This document shows, in pieces, positions 41,570 through 49,387 of a stretch of DNA of 64,000 nucleotides. The stretch comes from Micromonospora sp. FIMYZ51 (GTDB lineage: Bacteria > Actinomycetota > Actinomycetes > Mycobacteriales > Micromonosporaceae). Under the pieces are notes generated by a model that was not told the origin of the DNA, made no database searches, and was given only the letters and a program-made list of their open reading frames with translations. The stretch's first letter is position 1. Each line of letters opens with the position of its first letter. The stretch is taken from assembly GCF_038246755.1 (NCBI RefSeq), contig NZ_CP134706.1, positions 1,488,001-1,552,000 of the forward strand, given 5' to 3'. A program made the position numbers and the translations under genes.

Positions 41570-43177
41570 GTGCTGGACACCCTCGACGCCGCCGCCGTGC
41601 GCCGCTGGTGCGCCAGTGGCCTGGCCGCGCTCAAGCGGCACCAGGGGGAGATTGACGATCTCAACGTCTATCCGGTGCCCGACGGCGACACCGGCACCAA
41701 CCTGGTGCTCACCCTCACCTCGGCCCAGCAGGCCCTGGCAATGGACCTCGATACCGTCGCTGACGGCGACTCGACCGCGCACGGGCACGCGCTGCGCCTG
41801 ATGGCCCGGGGCGCCCTGCTCGGCGCGCGGGGCAACTCGGGCGTGATCCTGTCGCAGATCCTGCGGGGCTTCGCTGACGCGCTGGCCACCGTTCCGGCGG
41901 TTCGCGGCCGGGAGTTGGCCGCCGCGCTGCGCGATGCGACCACGGCGGCGTACGCGGCGGTCGCCCGGCCGGTGGAGGGCACCCTGCTCACCGTGGTCGC
42001 CGCGGCGGCCGAGGCGGCCGGCCGGGCCGGCAGCGACGAGCTGCGGACGGTGGCCCGGGCGGCGGCGGGTGCCGCCGCCAGCGCCCTGGCCCGTACGCCC
42101 GACCAGCTTCCGGCGCTGGCCCGAGCCGGGGTGGTGGACGCCGGTGGGCGGGGACTCTGCCTGCTGCTGGACGCCCTGGTCGAGGTGATCACGGGGGAGA
42201 GCCCGGAACATCCCGCGCCGCAGCCCCGGACGGTGCCGCTGCCGGTCACCGCCGCCCGGCAGACCGGTTCCCCGGAGTACGCGTACGAGGTGCAGTTCCT
42301 GCTCGACGCCGAGGCCGAGGCCGTCCGGCGGATGCAGGACACCCTGGCGGCGCTCGGCGATTCCCTGGTGGTGGTCGGCGACGGCAGCCCGTCGGGCGGG
42401 ACCTGGCAGGTGCACGTGCACGTGAACGACGTCGGCGCGGCGATCGAGGCGGGGGTGGTGGCCGGCCGCCCGTACCAGATCTCGGTGACCCGCTTCGCCG
42501 ACCAGACGGCGCCGGCTCCGCCGTCGGATGGCCGGGCCGCCGTGGTGGTGGCGGCCGGTGCCGGGCTCGCCGAACTCTTCGCCGGGGAGGGCGCGATCAC
42601 GGTGCCCGGCAATCCCTCCACCGGAGAGCTGCTGGAGGCGGTACTGGCCACCGGTGCGGCCCGGGTGGTGGTGCTGCCCAACGACCCCGACGCGCAGGCG
42701 GTGGCGAACCAGGTCACCGAGGAGGCGCAGCGGTTCGGCGTGACGGTGAGCGTGGTACCCACCCGGTCTCCGGTGCAGGCGCTGGCCGCCCTCGCCGTAC
42801 GCGACCCGCGCCGGCGTTTCGCCGACGACGTGATCGCGATGGCGGAGGCCGCCGGGGCCTGCCGGTACGCGGAGGTGTGTCACGCCGGCCGGGACGCGCT
42901 CACCGTCGCCGGCCCCTGCCGCGAAGGCGATCTGCTCGCCCTGGTCGAGGGGGAGGTGAACCTGATCGGCAGCGATCTGGAGGAGACCTGCGTGGCCCTG
43001 GTCGACCGGCTGCTCGGTGGCGGTGGCGAGCTGGTCACCCTGCTCGTCGGGGCCGACGCGCCGGCCGGGCTGGCCGATGCGGTGCAGGCGCACGTCGCAC
43101 GGCGCTGGCCTTTCGTCGAGGTGCAGGCGTACCCGGGTGGGCAGCCGCGCTATCCGTTGCTGGTAGGTGTCGAATGA
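41570..43177 (+). CDS. DAK/DhaL-domain protein, FakA-like fatty acid kinase
   Basis: 535 residues. N-terminal DhaL kinase domain with the metal-binding NVYPVPDGDTGTNLVLTL, ARGALLGARGNSGVILSQILRG and VDAGGRGLCLLLDAL; the middle and C-terminal parts carry YEVQFLLDAE, GDSLVVVGDG..WQVHVHVNDVG, ADQTAP, and VPGNPSTGELLEAV, as in FakA, which phosphorylates fatty acids delivered by FakB. No fakB gene is in the window. GTG 41570 starts at VLDTLDAAAVRRW; the 10-residue upstream extension is not needed. Coupled to recG by ATGA. Confidence 0.87.
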   Translation: MLDTLDAAAVRRWCASGLAALKRHQGEIDDLNVYPVPDGDTGTNLVLTLTSAQQALAMDLDTVADGDSTAHGHALRLMARGALLGARGNSGVILSQILRGFADALATVPAVRGRELAAALRDATTAAYAAVARPVEGTLLTVVAAAAEAAGRAGSDELRTVARAAAGAAASALARTPDQLPALARAGVVDAGGRGLCLLLDALVEVITGESPEHPAPQPRTVPLPVTAARQTGSPEYAYEVQFLLDAEAEAVRRMQDTLAALGDSLVVVGDGSPSGGTWQVHVHVNDVGAAIEAGVVAGRPYQISVTRFADQTAPAPPSDGRAAVVVAAGAGLAELFAGEGAITVPGNPSTGELLEAVLATGAARVVVLPNDPDAQAVANQVTEEAQRFGVTVSVVPTRSPVQALAALAVRDPRRRFADDVIAMAEAAGACRYAEVCHAGRDALTVAGPCREGDLLALVEGEVNLIGSDLEETCVALVDRLLGGGGELVTLLVGADAPAGLADAVQAHVARRWPFVEVQAYPGGQPRYPLLVGVE

Positions 43178-45378
43178 CCGCCGACGAGTCCACCCTGGGC
43201 ACCCCGCTGAAGAAGCTGGTCGGTGAGAAGACCGCCAAGGCGCTCGCCGCCCACCTCGACCTGCACACCGCAGGTGATCTGATCTACCACTTCCCGCGCC
43301 GCTACGACGAGCGCGGCGAACACACCGACATCCGCGCGCTTGACGTCGGCGAGCAGGTGACCGTGCTGGCCCAGGTGCAGCGCACCGCCGTACGCCCGAT
43401 GCGGCAGCGGCGGGGCAACCTGCTGGAGGTGACCGTCGGTGACGACACCGGTGGCACCCTCTCGCTTACCTTCTTCGGCAACCAGGCGTGGCGGGAGCGT
43501 GAGCTGCGTCCTGGCCGGTGGGGTCTGTTCGCCGGCAAGGTCACCGAGTTTCGGGGGAAGCGCCAGCTCAACGGGCCGGAGTACGTCCTGCTCGGCGAGC
43601 AGACCGACACCGAGGCTGCGGCCAACGAGCAGATCGAGGAGTTCGCCGGGGCGCTGATCCCGGTCTACCCGGCTGCGGCGGCCGTGCCCACCTGGGTGAT
43701 CGCCCGCTGTGTACGGGTGGTGCTGGACACCGTGGCGCCACCGGAGGATTCGCTGCCGGCCACCGTGCGCGCCACCCGCAACCTGGTCGGCCTCGGCACC
43801 GCGCTACGCGAGATCCATCGGCCGTCCAGCAAGGAGGAGCTCTACCGGGCCCGCCGACGATTGAAGTGGGACGAGGCGTTCGCCGTGCAGGTGACGCTGG
43901 TCCGGCGCAAGCACCAGGCCGCCGCCTGGCCGGCCCGGCCCCGGCCGCCGCGCCCGGGTGGCCTGCTGGACGCCTTCGACGCCCGACTGCCGTACGAGCT
44001 GACCTCCGGCCAGCGGGACGTGGGCACCGAGATCGCGGCGGATCTGGCCACCAGCCATCCGATGCACCGCCTGTTGCAGGGCGAGGTCGGCTCCGGCAAG
44101 ACGGTGGTGGCGTTGCGGGCCATGCTCCAGGTGGTCGATGCGGGCGGGCAGGCGGCACTGCTCGCCCCGACCGAGGTGCTCGCCGCGCAGCACTACCGCG
44201 GCATGCTCGACCTGCTCGGCCCGCTGGCCCAGGCCGGTGAGCTGGGTGCCGCCGAGCACGCCACCCGGGTCGAGCTGGTCACCGGCTCGCTCGGCGCGGC
44301 GGCCCGGCGCCGGGCACTGGCCGAGGTGGCCAGCGGCGCCGCCGGCATCGTGCTCGGCACCCACGCGCTGCTCTACGAGGGTGTCGACTTCGCCGATCTC
44401 GGCCTGGTGGTGGTGGACGAACAGCACCGGTTCGGCGTGGAGCAGCGGGACGCGTTGCGGGCCAAGGCCGACCAGCCGCCGCACGTGCTGGTCATGACCG
44501 CCACCCCGATCCCGCGTACGGTGGCCATGACGGTCTACGGGGACCTGGAGATCTCCACCCTGTCCCAGTTGCCGCGTGGCCGGTCGCCGATCGCCTCACA
44601 TGTGGTGCCGGCGGCTGAGAAACCGGCATTTCTCGACCGGGCGTGGCGTCGGTTGCGCGAGGAGGTGGCCGCCGGCCATCAGGCGTACGTCGTCTGTCCG
44701 CGCATCGGTGACGCCACCGGGGGGGCCGAGGAGGAGCCACCGGCTGTGGACGACACCGGGCGGCGTCCGCCGCTGGCGGTGACCGAGGTCGCTCCACTGC
44801 TGGCCGAGGGGCCGCTGCACGGGCTGCGGATCGGCGTCCTGCACGGTCGGCTGCCCGCCGACGAGAAGGACGCGGTGATGCGCTCCTTCGCCGCCGGGGA
44901 GCTGGACGTGCTGGTGGCCACCACTGTGGTCGAGGTCGGCGTGGACGTGCCGAACGCGACAATGATGGTGGTGCTGGACGCGGACCGCTTCGGGGTCTCC
45001 CAGCTGCATCAGCTGCGCGGGCGGGTGGGCCGGGGCAGCGCGGCCGGGCTCTGCCTGCTGGTCACCGAGGCGGCCGAGGGCAGCAGCGCGCGGGAGCGGC
45101 TGGATGCGGTCGCCTCCACCACGGACGGCTTCAAGCTCGCCGAACTCGACCTGGAGCAGCGGCGGGAGGGCGACGTGCTGGGCGCGACCCAGTCTGGTCA
45201 CCGCTCGCACCTGCGGCTGTTGTCGTTGCTGCGCGACGCCGACCTGATCCGCGACGCCCGGGCGGAGGCGATCGCCCTGGTCGAGGAGGATCCCGACCTG
45301 TCCCGCCATCCGGCGCTTGCCGCCTCGGTCGCGGCCCTGGTCGACGCCGACCGCGCCGAGTACCTCGAAAAGGGCTGA
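43174..45378 (+). CDS. recG: ATP-dependent DNA helicase RecG
   Basis: 734 residues. Remodels stalled replication forks and Holliday junctions. Order: wedge/OB domain (HFPRRYDERGE, about 80-170), helicase domain with LLQGEVGSGKTVVAL (Walker A, about 305), LLAPTEVLAAQHYRG, VVVDEQHRFGVEQR (DEQH box, about 414), MTATPIPRTVAMTVYGDL, and domain 2 with VATTVVEVGVDVPNATMM, QLHQLRGRVGRG. The usual length is about 690-740. A perfect palindrome follows the stop. Confidence 0.96.
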   Translation: MTADESTLGTPLKKLVGEKTAKALAAHLDLHTAGDLIYHFPRRYDERGEHTDIRALDVGEQVTVLAQVQRTAVRPMRQRRGNLLEVTVGDDTGGTLSLTFFGNQAWRERELRPGRWGLFAGKVTEFRGKRQLNGPEYVLLGEQTDTEAAANEQIEEFAGALIPVYPAAAAVPTWVIARCVRVVLDTVAPPEDSLPATVRATRNLVGLGTALREIHRPSSKEELYRARRRLKWDEAFAVQVTLVRRKHQAAAWPARPRPPRPGGLLDAFDARLPYELTSGQRDVGTEIAADLATSHPMHRLLQGEVGSGKTVVALRAMLQVVDAGGQAALLAPTEVLAAQHYRGMLDLLGPLAQAGELGAAEHATRVELVTGSLGAAARRRALAEVASGAAGIVLGTHALLYEGVDFADLGLVVVDEQHRFGVEQRDALRAKADQPPHVLVMTATPIPRTVAMTVYGDLEISTLSQLPRGRSPIASHVVPAAEKPAFLDRAWRRLREEVAAGHQAYVVCPRIGDATGGAEEEPPAVDDTGRRPPLAVTEVAPLLAEGPLHGLRIGVLHGRLPADEKDAVMRSFAAGELDVLVATTVVEVGVDVPNATMMVVLDADRFGVSQLHQLRGRVGRGSAAGLCLLVTEAAEGSSARERLDAVASTTDGFKLAELDLEQRREGDVLGATQSGHRSHLRLLSLLRDADLIRDARAEAIALVEEDPDLSRHPALAASVAALVDADRAEYLEKG

Positions 45379-45390
45379 GCCGTTGACGTC

Positions 45391-45420
45391 TGAGGGGCGC
45401 GCCGGCCGGCGCGCCCCTCA
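45391..45420 (+). terminator. recG terminator
   Basis: 30-bp perfect palindrome with arms TGAGGGGCGCGCCGG and CCGGCGCGCCCCTCA, 12 nt past the stop codon. Confidence 0.85.
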
Positions 45421-45426
45421 CATGCG

Positions 45427-45481
45427 GCAAGGAAGGGGCCCTTCCTAACGCCTCGCGTATAGGAAGGGCCCCTTCTTAACG
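45427..45481 (+). repeat. Bipartite GGGCCC interspersed repeat, copy D
   Basis: Half-units GCAAGGAAGGGGCCCTTCCT and GTATAGGAAGGGCCCCTTCT with linker AACGCCTCGC; lies between convergent recG and the LPxTG gene, after the recG terminator. Confidence 0.9.
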
Positions 45482-45515
45482 GTTCGCTTCGCTCAGCTCA
45501 ACCCAGCAGCTCAGC

Positions 45516-47018
45516 TCAGGCGGTGAAGTGGATCCGACGACGGCGCGCCATCACGAACAGCACCGCGCCCACGGCCAGCAGGGCGATGGCACCGGCGGCG
45601 ATGCCACCGGCCGCGGCACCGGTCACCGGCAGGCCCGGCTCCTCGCCACCGCCGCCGCCACCCTCGCAGCCCTCGGGCGCGTAGATGACCTCAAGCTCCA
45701 GCCCCAGCTCGGGCAGGACGACCAGGGCCGCCTCGTCGTCACCGGCCTTGAAGGTGACCGTCTCCGACTTGCCCGGCTCGACGGTACGGGTCTCGGTCTT
45801 GTCGCCGTAGGTGAACTCCACCTTGACCGGCAGGCCACCCTCGGGGTTGGTCGCGGTAAGCGCGAAGGTCTCGCAGTCGGCCTCGGTGGTCACCGTCGGC
45901 AGCGGGCAGTCCTCCGGACGCTCCCAGGAGTAGGTGCCGCCCTCGATGACCTTGCCGTCGACCAGCACCTCGATCTTGCCGGCGTTCTCGGCGGGCACGA
46001 CGGTCTCGTTGTCGGCCTTACCCGGCTCGACGGTGACCTTCTTCGACCAACCGTTCTCGCCCCGAACCTCGAACTCGACCGGGTACTTGGAGATCTTGCC
46101 GTCGTTGCTCAGCGAGACCGTCACCGTGCCGTCGCAGGAGGAGGCGAAGGTGGACGTCGGGGTGGTGCAGTTCTTGTCACCGCCGTTGTACCAGCCGGGC
46201 GGGCCCGACGAACGATTGCCGGGGGCGCCCTTCTCGCCGAGCTTCTTGTCGCCGTAACGCGGGCCGTTCTCGACCAGCGGGTCGATGACCTCGTCCAGGC
46301 CACCCCAGATCAGGTCGACCTGGGTGTAGCACTCCGGAACCTCGACGTTGAGCTCGATCTCGGTCTGGGTGCCGCCGAGGAAGTCGCTGTCCGGCGTGCC
46401 GTAGACGTACTGCGGGGTGGCGAACTGCGGACGCGGCGCGAAGTACGACACCAGGGTGAAGTACTGCTTCTGGTCCTCGCACAGCGGCAGGTTGCCCTCC
46501 AGCTTCACGGTCGCCGTGCCCTTCGGGCCGTCGAACGTGTGGCTGTACTTCGCCTGGCTGGCGTCGACGCACTTCGGCGCCGGCTTGCAGGGCTCGTCGC
46601 GGTCGAGCTTGACCGTGCCGTGGTTGGTCTGCTCGCGCCGGTTGTCCCAGCGCGCCTCGACGGTGAGCTTGGCGCTCTTGGCGTCACCCGGCACCCGCTG
46701 CACGGCCTCGACCGAGCCGCCCCGGGGGATCGCCGTGCCCTGAAGGTTGACGGGGTCGGCACCGGGCACCAACACCTGGACGGGAGTCGAGGGGTCGGCG
46801 GTCACCTTCTTGATCGTGGCGGCCTTGTCACGCTCGCTGTTGACGACCCGCCACGTGATCACCCGCTCGCCGCTGAGCTGGTCGCAGACGACCGTGCCGG
46901 TGATGGTGGTGTGGTGGGCGCTGGCCGGAGTGGCCACCGCCGCCGCTCCGGTCATGCCGATGAGGGCGGCTGCCAGCACAGCCAGCGGTCGCCGCAGCGA
47001 CAGCTTTGGTCGGATCAC
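45516..47018 (-). CDS. LPxTG-anchored surface protein 1
   Basis: 500 residues. Signal peptide (about 1-34, cleavage after PASA), mature start HHTTITG; a first domain with VITWRVVNSERDKAATIKKV, Cys-rich middle region (CKPAPKC, CEDQ, CYTQ, CTTP, SSCDG), beta-sandwich domains, then a Gly/Glu linker and a sortase signal: LPVTG, hydrophobic span, RRRR tail. It is the larger paralogue of the 47457 protein; both start HH and share the NSERD block. Function unknown (adhesion or wall coat is speculation). GTG 47018 has a CGGGAG site. Its leader shares a conserved block with the paralogue. Confidence 0.85.
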   Translation of the reverse strand: MIRPKLSLRRPLAVLAAALIGMTGAAAVATPASAHHTTITGTVVCDQLSGERVITWRVVNSERDKAATIKKVTADPSTPVQVLVPGADPVNLQGTAIPRGGSVEAVQRVPGDAKSAKLTVEARWDNRREQTNHGTVKLDRDEPCKPAPKCVDASQAKYSHTFDGPKGTATVKLEGNLPLCEDQKQYFTLVSYFAPRPQFATPQYVYGTPDSDFLGGTQTEIELNVEVPECYTQVDLIWGGLDEVIDPLVENGPRYGDKKLGEKGAPGNRSSGPPGWYNGGDKNCTTPTSTFASSCDGTVTVSLSNDGKISKYPVEFEVRGENGWSKKVTVEPGKADNETVVPAENAGKIEVLVDGKVIEGGTYSWERPEDCPLPTVTTEADCETFALTATNPEGGLPVKVEFTYGDKTETRTVEPGKSETVTFKAGDDEAALVVLPELGLELEVIYAPEGCEGGGGGGEEPGLPVTGAAAGGIAAGAIALLAVGAVLFVMARRRRIHFTA

Positions 47019-47133
47019 GCGTACTCCCGGGGTGAAAAGCGTTTGTTCGGCGCGGGTGGGACGGACGGCTCCGGCGGAGTTCGCCGCGCCAGAGGGATGT
47101 CTGCCCGGCCGATGAACCGGCGGCGATATGCCG

Positions 47134-47230
47134 GCACCGGGCAGACCTTAGCGAGATCGCGAGTGTCGATACAGCCTTCAAACGCGGCTAAGAATGATGT
47201 TATGAATGCGAGATCATTGATATACGGATA
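47134..47230 (-). promoter_or_regulatory. Conserved leader/promoter block of LPxTG gene 1
   Basis: In plus orientation the block runs CACCGGGCAGAC.TTAGCGA, then GCCTTCA, then CTAAGAATGATGTT.TG.AT.CG.GATC.TT.ATATACG; the same parts occur in the same order at 48518-48617. It is much richer in A/T than the surroundings. It sits 115-210 nt before the start codon, so part is probably transcribed. Minus-strand GTATAT at 47220-47225 could act as a -10. Confidence 0.7.
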
Positions 47231-47390
47231 GTCGCCAAACGGGGACGATCGGTGTCGATCTGTCCGGTCGGGACCGCCCGGCTGGCGACGGATAGCTGCG
47301 GTACTGCCGGCAGCGCGCGTCCGGGCGGTGCAGTCTACGCGCACCCTGGCTCTCCGGTGTGCCCGCTTGGCGCGTCGCGCGGTGCGCACG

Positions 47391-47428
47391 CCGAGGGCGC
47401 GCCGACCGGGTGGTCGACGCGCCCTCGG
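47391..47428 (-). terminator. Terminator after LPxTG gene 2
   Basis: 17-position stem CCGAGGGCGCGCCGACC / GGTCGACGCGCCCTCGG with one mismatch and a 4-nt loop, 29 nt past the stop. It separates the two paralogues' transcripts. Confidence 0.8.
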
Positions 47429-47456
47429 TTTCAGGCTCGGTTCAGCTCAGCTCAGG

Positions 47457-48455
47457 TCAGGCGGTGAAGCGCAGTCGACGACGACGAGTCACCACGAACA
47501 GGCCCGCGCCTGCGGCCAGCAGCACGACCGCACCGGCGATGATGCCGCCGGTCGCGGCGCCGGTGACCGGCAGGCCGCCACCGCCCCCGCCGTTGTCGCA
47601 GTCCGCCGGCTGCTCCCAGGCGATCGGGTCGCCCTCTTCGCCCTCGAAGCTCGGGGTGACCTCCAGGCCCTCGTAGGCGTCGAAGGAGACCGAGGTGGTC
47701 TGGCCCGGAACGGCCTCCAGCGTCTTGACCTCACCCTTCTCCGAGGTCAGCGTGATCGAGAAGGCCACGCCGTCGGCCGGGTTGACGATCTGGAAGGTCA
47801 GCTCGTCGCAGGTCTCGATGAGCTCGAAGGTCGGCTCACCCGGCTCCGGCAGGTTCGGCACCTCCGGCTCGCTCGGGCTCGGCGACGGCGTCGGCTCCTC
47901 GGTGGGCTCCTCGCTCGGGCTCGGCGACGGCGACGGCTCCTCGGTGGGCTCCTCGCTCGGGCTCGGCGACGGCGTCGGTTCCTCGGTGGGCTCCTCGCTC
48001 GGGCTCGGCGTCGGCGTCGGCGACGGCTTCGGCGGCTTCGGGCAGTTGCCGATGATCACCGCCTTCTCGTTCGCGGACCGGGTGTGCGTCTGCCGGTGCC
48101 TCGTCCACTCGGCGGTCACGGCCAGCGTGATGTCCCGGTCGCGGACGTTCCTCGGGACGATCTGCTCACCGACCAGCGCTCCCTCGCCCGCCTTGGGCAG
48201 CACGGCATCGCGGCGGATGTTGGTGACCGGAGTGCGGACCCCGGTGGAGACGGCCGTGATCTTGCCTTCCAGGTCCCGCTCGCTGTTCGAGACGGTCCAG
48301 GTGATCTTCTTGCTGCCATCCTTTTGTACGCAGCCAACGCCCTTGATGATCGGGTGGTGGGCGCTGGCCGGGCTGGCGACGACGGCGACGCCGGCCAGGC
48401 CGATCAGCGCACCCGCGGCAGCGGCCGCGATACGCCGGAAGTTCAGACGGTTCAC
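47457..48455 (-). CDS. LPxTG-anchored surface protein 2
   Basis: 332 residues. Signal peptide (about 1-33, PASA/HHP), an Ig-like N-terminal domain with VSNSERDLEGKI, a Pro/Ser/Glu/Thr spacer of repeated SPSPSEEPTEEPT blocks (about 175-230), a beta domain with CDELTFQIVNPADG, then GGGGGGLPVTG, a membrane span and an RRRR tail. The spacer probably carries the domain through the wall. Paralogue of the 45516 product. GTG 48455 has AGGAG 6 nt away. No sortase gene is in the window. Confidence 0.87.
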   Translation of the reverse strand: MNRLNFRRIAAAAAGALIGLAGVAVVASPASAHHPIIKGVGCVQKDGSKKITWTVSNSERDLEGKITAVSTGVRTPVTNIRRDAVLPKAGEGALVGEQIVPRNVRDRDITLAVTAEWTRHRQTHTRSANEKAVIIGNCPKPPKPSPTPTPSPSEEPTEEPTPSPSPSEEPTEEPSPSPSPSEEPTEEPTPSPSPSEPEVPNLPEPGEPTFELIETCDELTFQIVNPADGVAFSITLTSEKGEVKTLEAVPGQTTSVSFDAYEGLEVTPSFEGEEGDPIAWEQPADCDNGGGGGGLPVTGAATGGIIAGAVVLLAAGAGLFVVTRRRRLRFTA

Positions 48456-48483
48456 GTCTACTCCTGTAGGGGGAAACCGGAGG

Positions 48484-48609
48484 TTAAGTCGAACTGGCAG
48501 CGGAACCACACGCCGCGTCCAACACCGGGCAGACATTAGCGATCGCGCCCCGTGCGCCATAGCCTTCAGCGAAACCTAAGAATGATGTTGTGCATTCGTG
48601 ATCTTTCAT
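48484..48609 (-). CDS. Possible 41-codon upstream frame in LPxTG gene 2 leader
   Basis: ATG 48609 opens a frame (MKDHECTTSFLGF...) ending TAA at 48484, 28 nt before the LPxTG start. It crosses the conserved block and includes a TTA Leu codon, rare in this genome. In the paralogous leader the same frame reads similarly (TSFL..F.EG...VCPV), but its ATG is ATC, and most differences fall at second codon positions. DNA- or RNA-level conservation is therefore more likely than protein. Confidence 0.25.
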   Translation of the reverse strand: MKDHECTTSFLGFAEGYGARGAIANVCPVLDAACGSAASST

Positions 48610-48617
48610 ATACGTAA
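48518..48617 (-). promoter_or_regulatory. Conserved leader/promoter block of LPxTG gene 2
   Basis: Second copy of the block described at 47134, about 60-160 nt before the start at 48455. CTAAGAATGATGTT is identical in both copies and ATATACG closes both. The rest of the gap to rsmD (48618-48823) has a TAGCGT hexamer (about 48678) that may serve rsmD and an ATGAGCAGGAGCAG frame ending in the rsmD start. Confidence 0.7.
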
Positions 48618-48823
48618 GGTCTTCGTCTGGTCGCGCAGCGCTCAAGTGGGGTTGTCCGACGGTCGCCCGGCCGTCGCGTAGCGTCGAGACAGGAACTGAT
48701 GGGTGGCGAGTGCGGTGCCGACTCGGGTGTGCCGCAACCGCTTCCCGTCGCCGAACGAAGCAAGCCGAGGCGGGAGAGCGAGCCGAAGCATGAGAGCGGG
48801 GCGGGCATGAGCAGGAGCAGGCG

Positions 48824-49387
48824 GTGACCCGGATCGTCGCCGGGACCCTCGGCGGCCGGCGGATCACCGCACCGCCGGGCGCCGGCACCCGGCCGACCTC
48901 CGACCGGGTACGCGAGGCGCTGTTCAGTTCGCTGGCCACCGAACTCGACCTGGATGGTGCACGCTTCGCCGATCTGTACGCGGGGTCGGGCGCGGTCGGC
49001 CTCGAGGCGCTGTCCCGGGGAGCTGCGCACGTGCTGTTGGTGGAGTCCGATCCGCGCGCCGCGCGCGTCATCCGGGACAACGTGGCAGCCCTGCGTGCCG
49101 CACCGGCGGCCCGGCTGGTCACCGGCAAGGTGGCCACGGTCCTGGCTGCCGGCCCCGAGGGCGACCCGTACGACGTGGTTTTCGCCGATCCGCCGTACGC
49201 GGTGTCGGACGAGGCGGTGGCCGCCATGCTCGCCGCGCTCGTCGACGGCGGCTGGCTGGCGCCGGAGGCGGTCGTGGTGGTGGAGCGGTCCAGCCGCAGC
49301 ACCCCCATCGAGTGGGTGGAAGGCGTCACCGGCCAGCGCAGTCGCCGGTACGGCGAGACCACCCTTTGGTACGGTCGCCGATCATGA
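48824..49387 (+). CDS. rsmD: 16S rRNA (guanine(966)-N2)-methyltransferase
   Basis: 187 residues. Motifs: RIVAGTLGGRRITAPPG, RPTSDRVREALFSSL, FADLYAGSGAVGLEALSRGA, LVESDPRAARVIRDN and VVFADPPYAVSD (DPPY, N2-guanine type). Full length. GTG 48824; the coaD ATG overlaps its stop (ATGA). The rsmD-coaD pair is widely conserved. Confidence 0.95.
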   Translation: MTRIVAGTLGGRRITAPPGAGTRPTSDRVREALFSSLATELDLDGARFADLYAGSGAVGLEALSRGAAHVLLVESDPRAARVIRDNVAALRAAPAARLVTGKVATVLAAGPEGDPYDVVFADPPYAVSDEAVAAMLAALVDGGWLAPEAVVVVERSSRSTPIEWVEGVTGQRSRRYGETTLWYGRRS

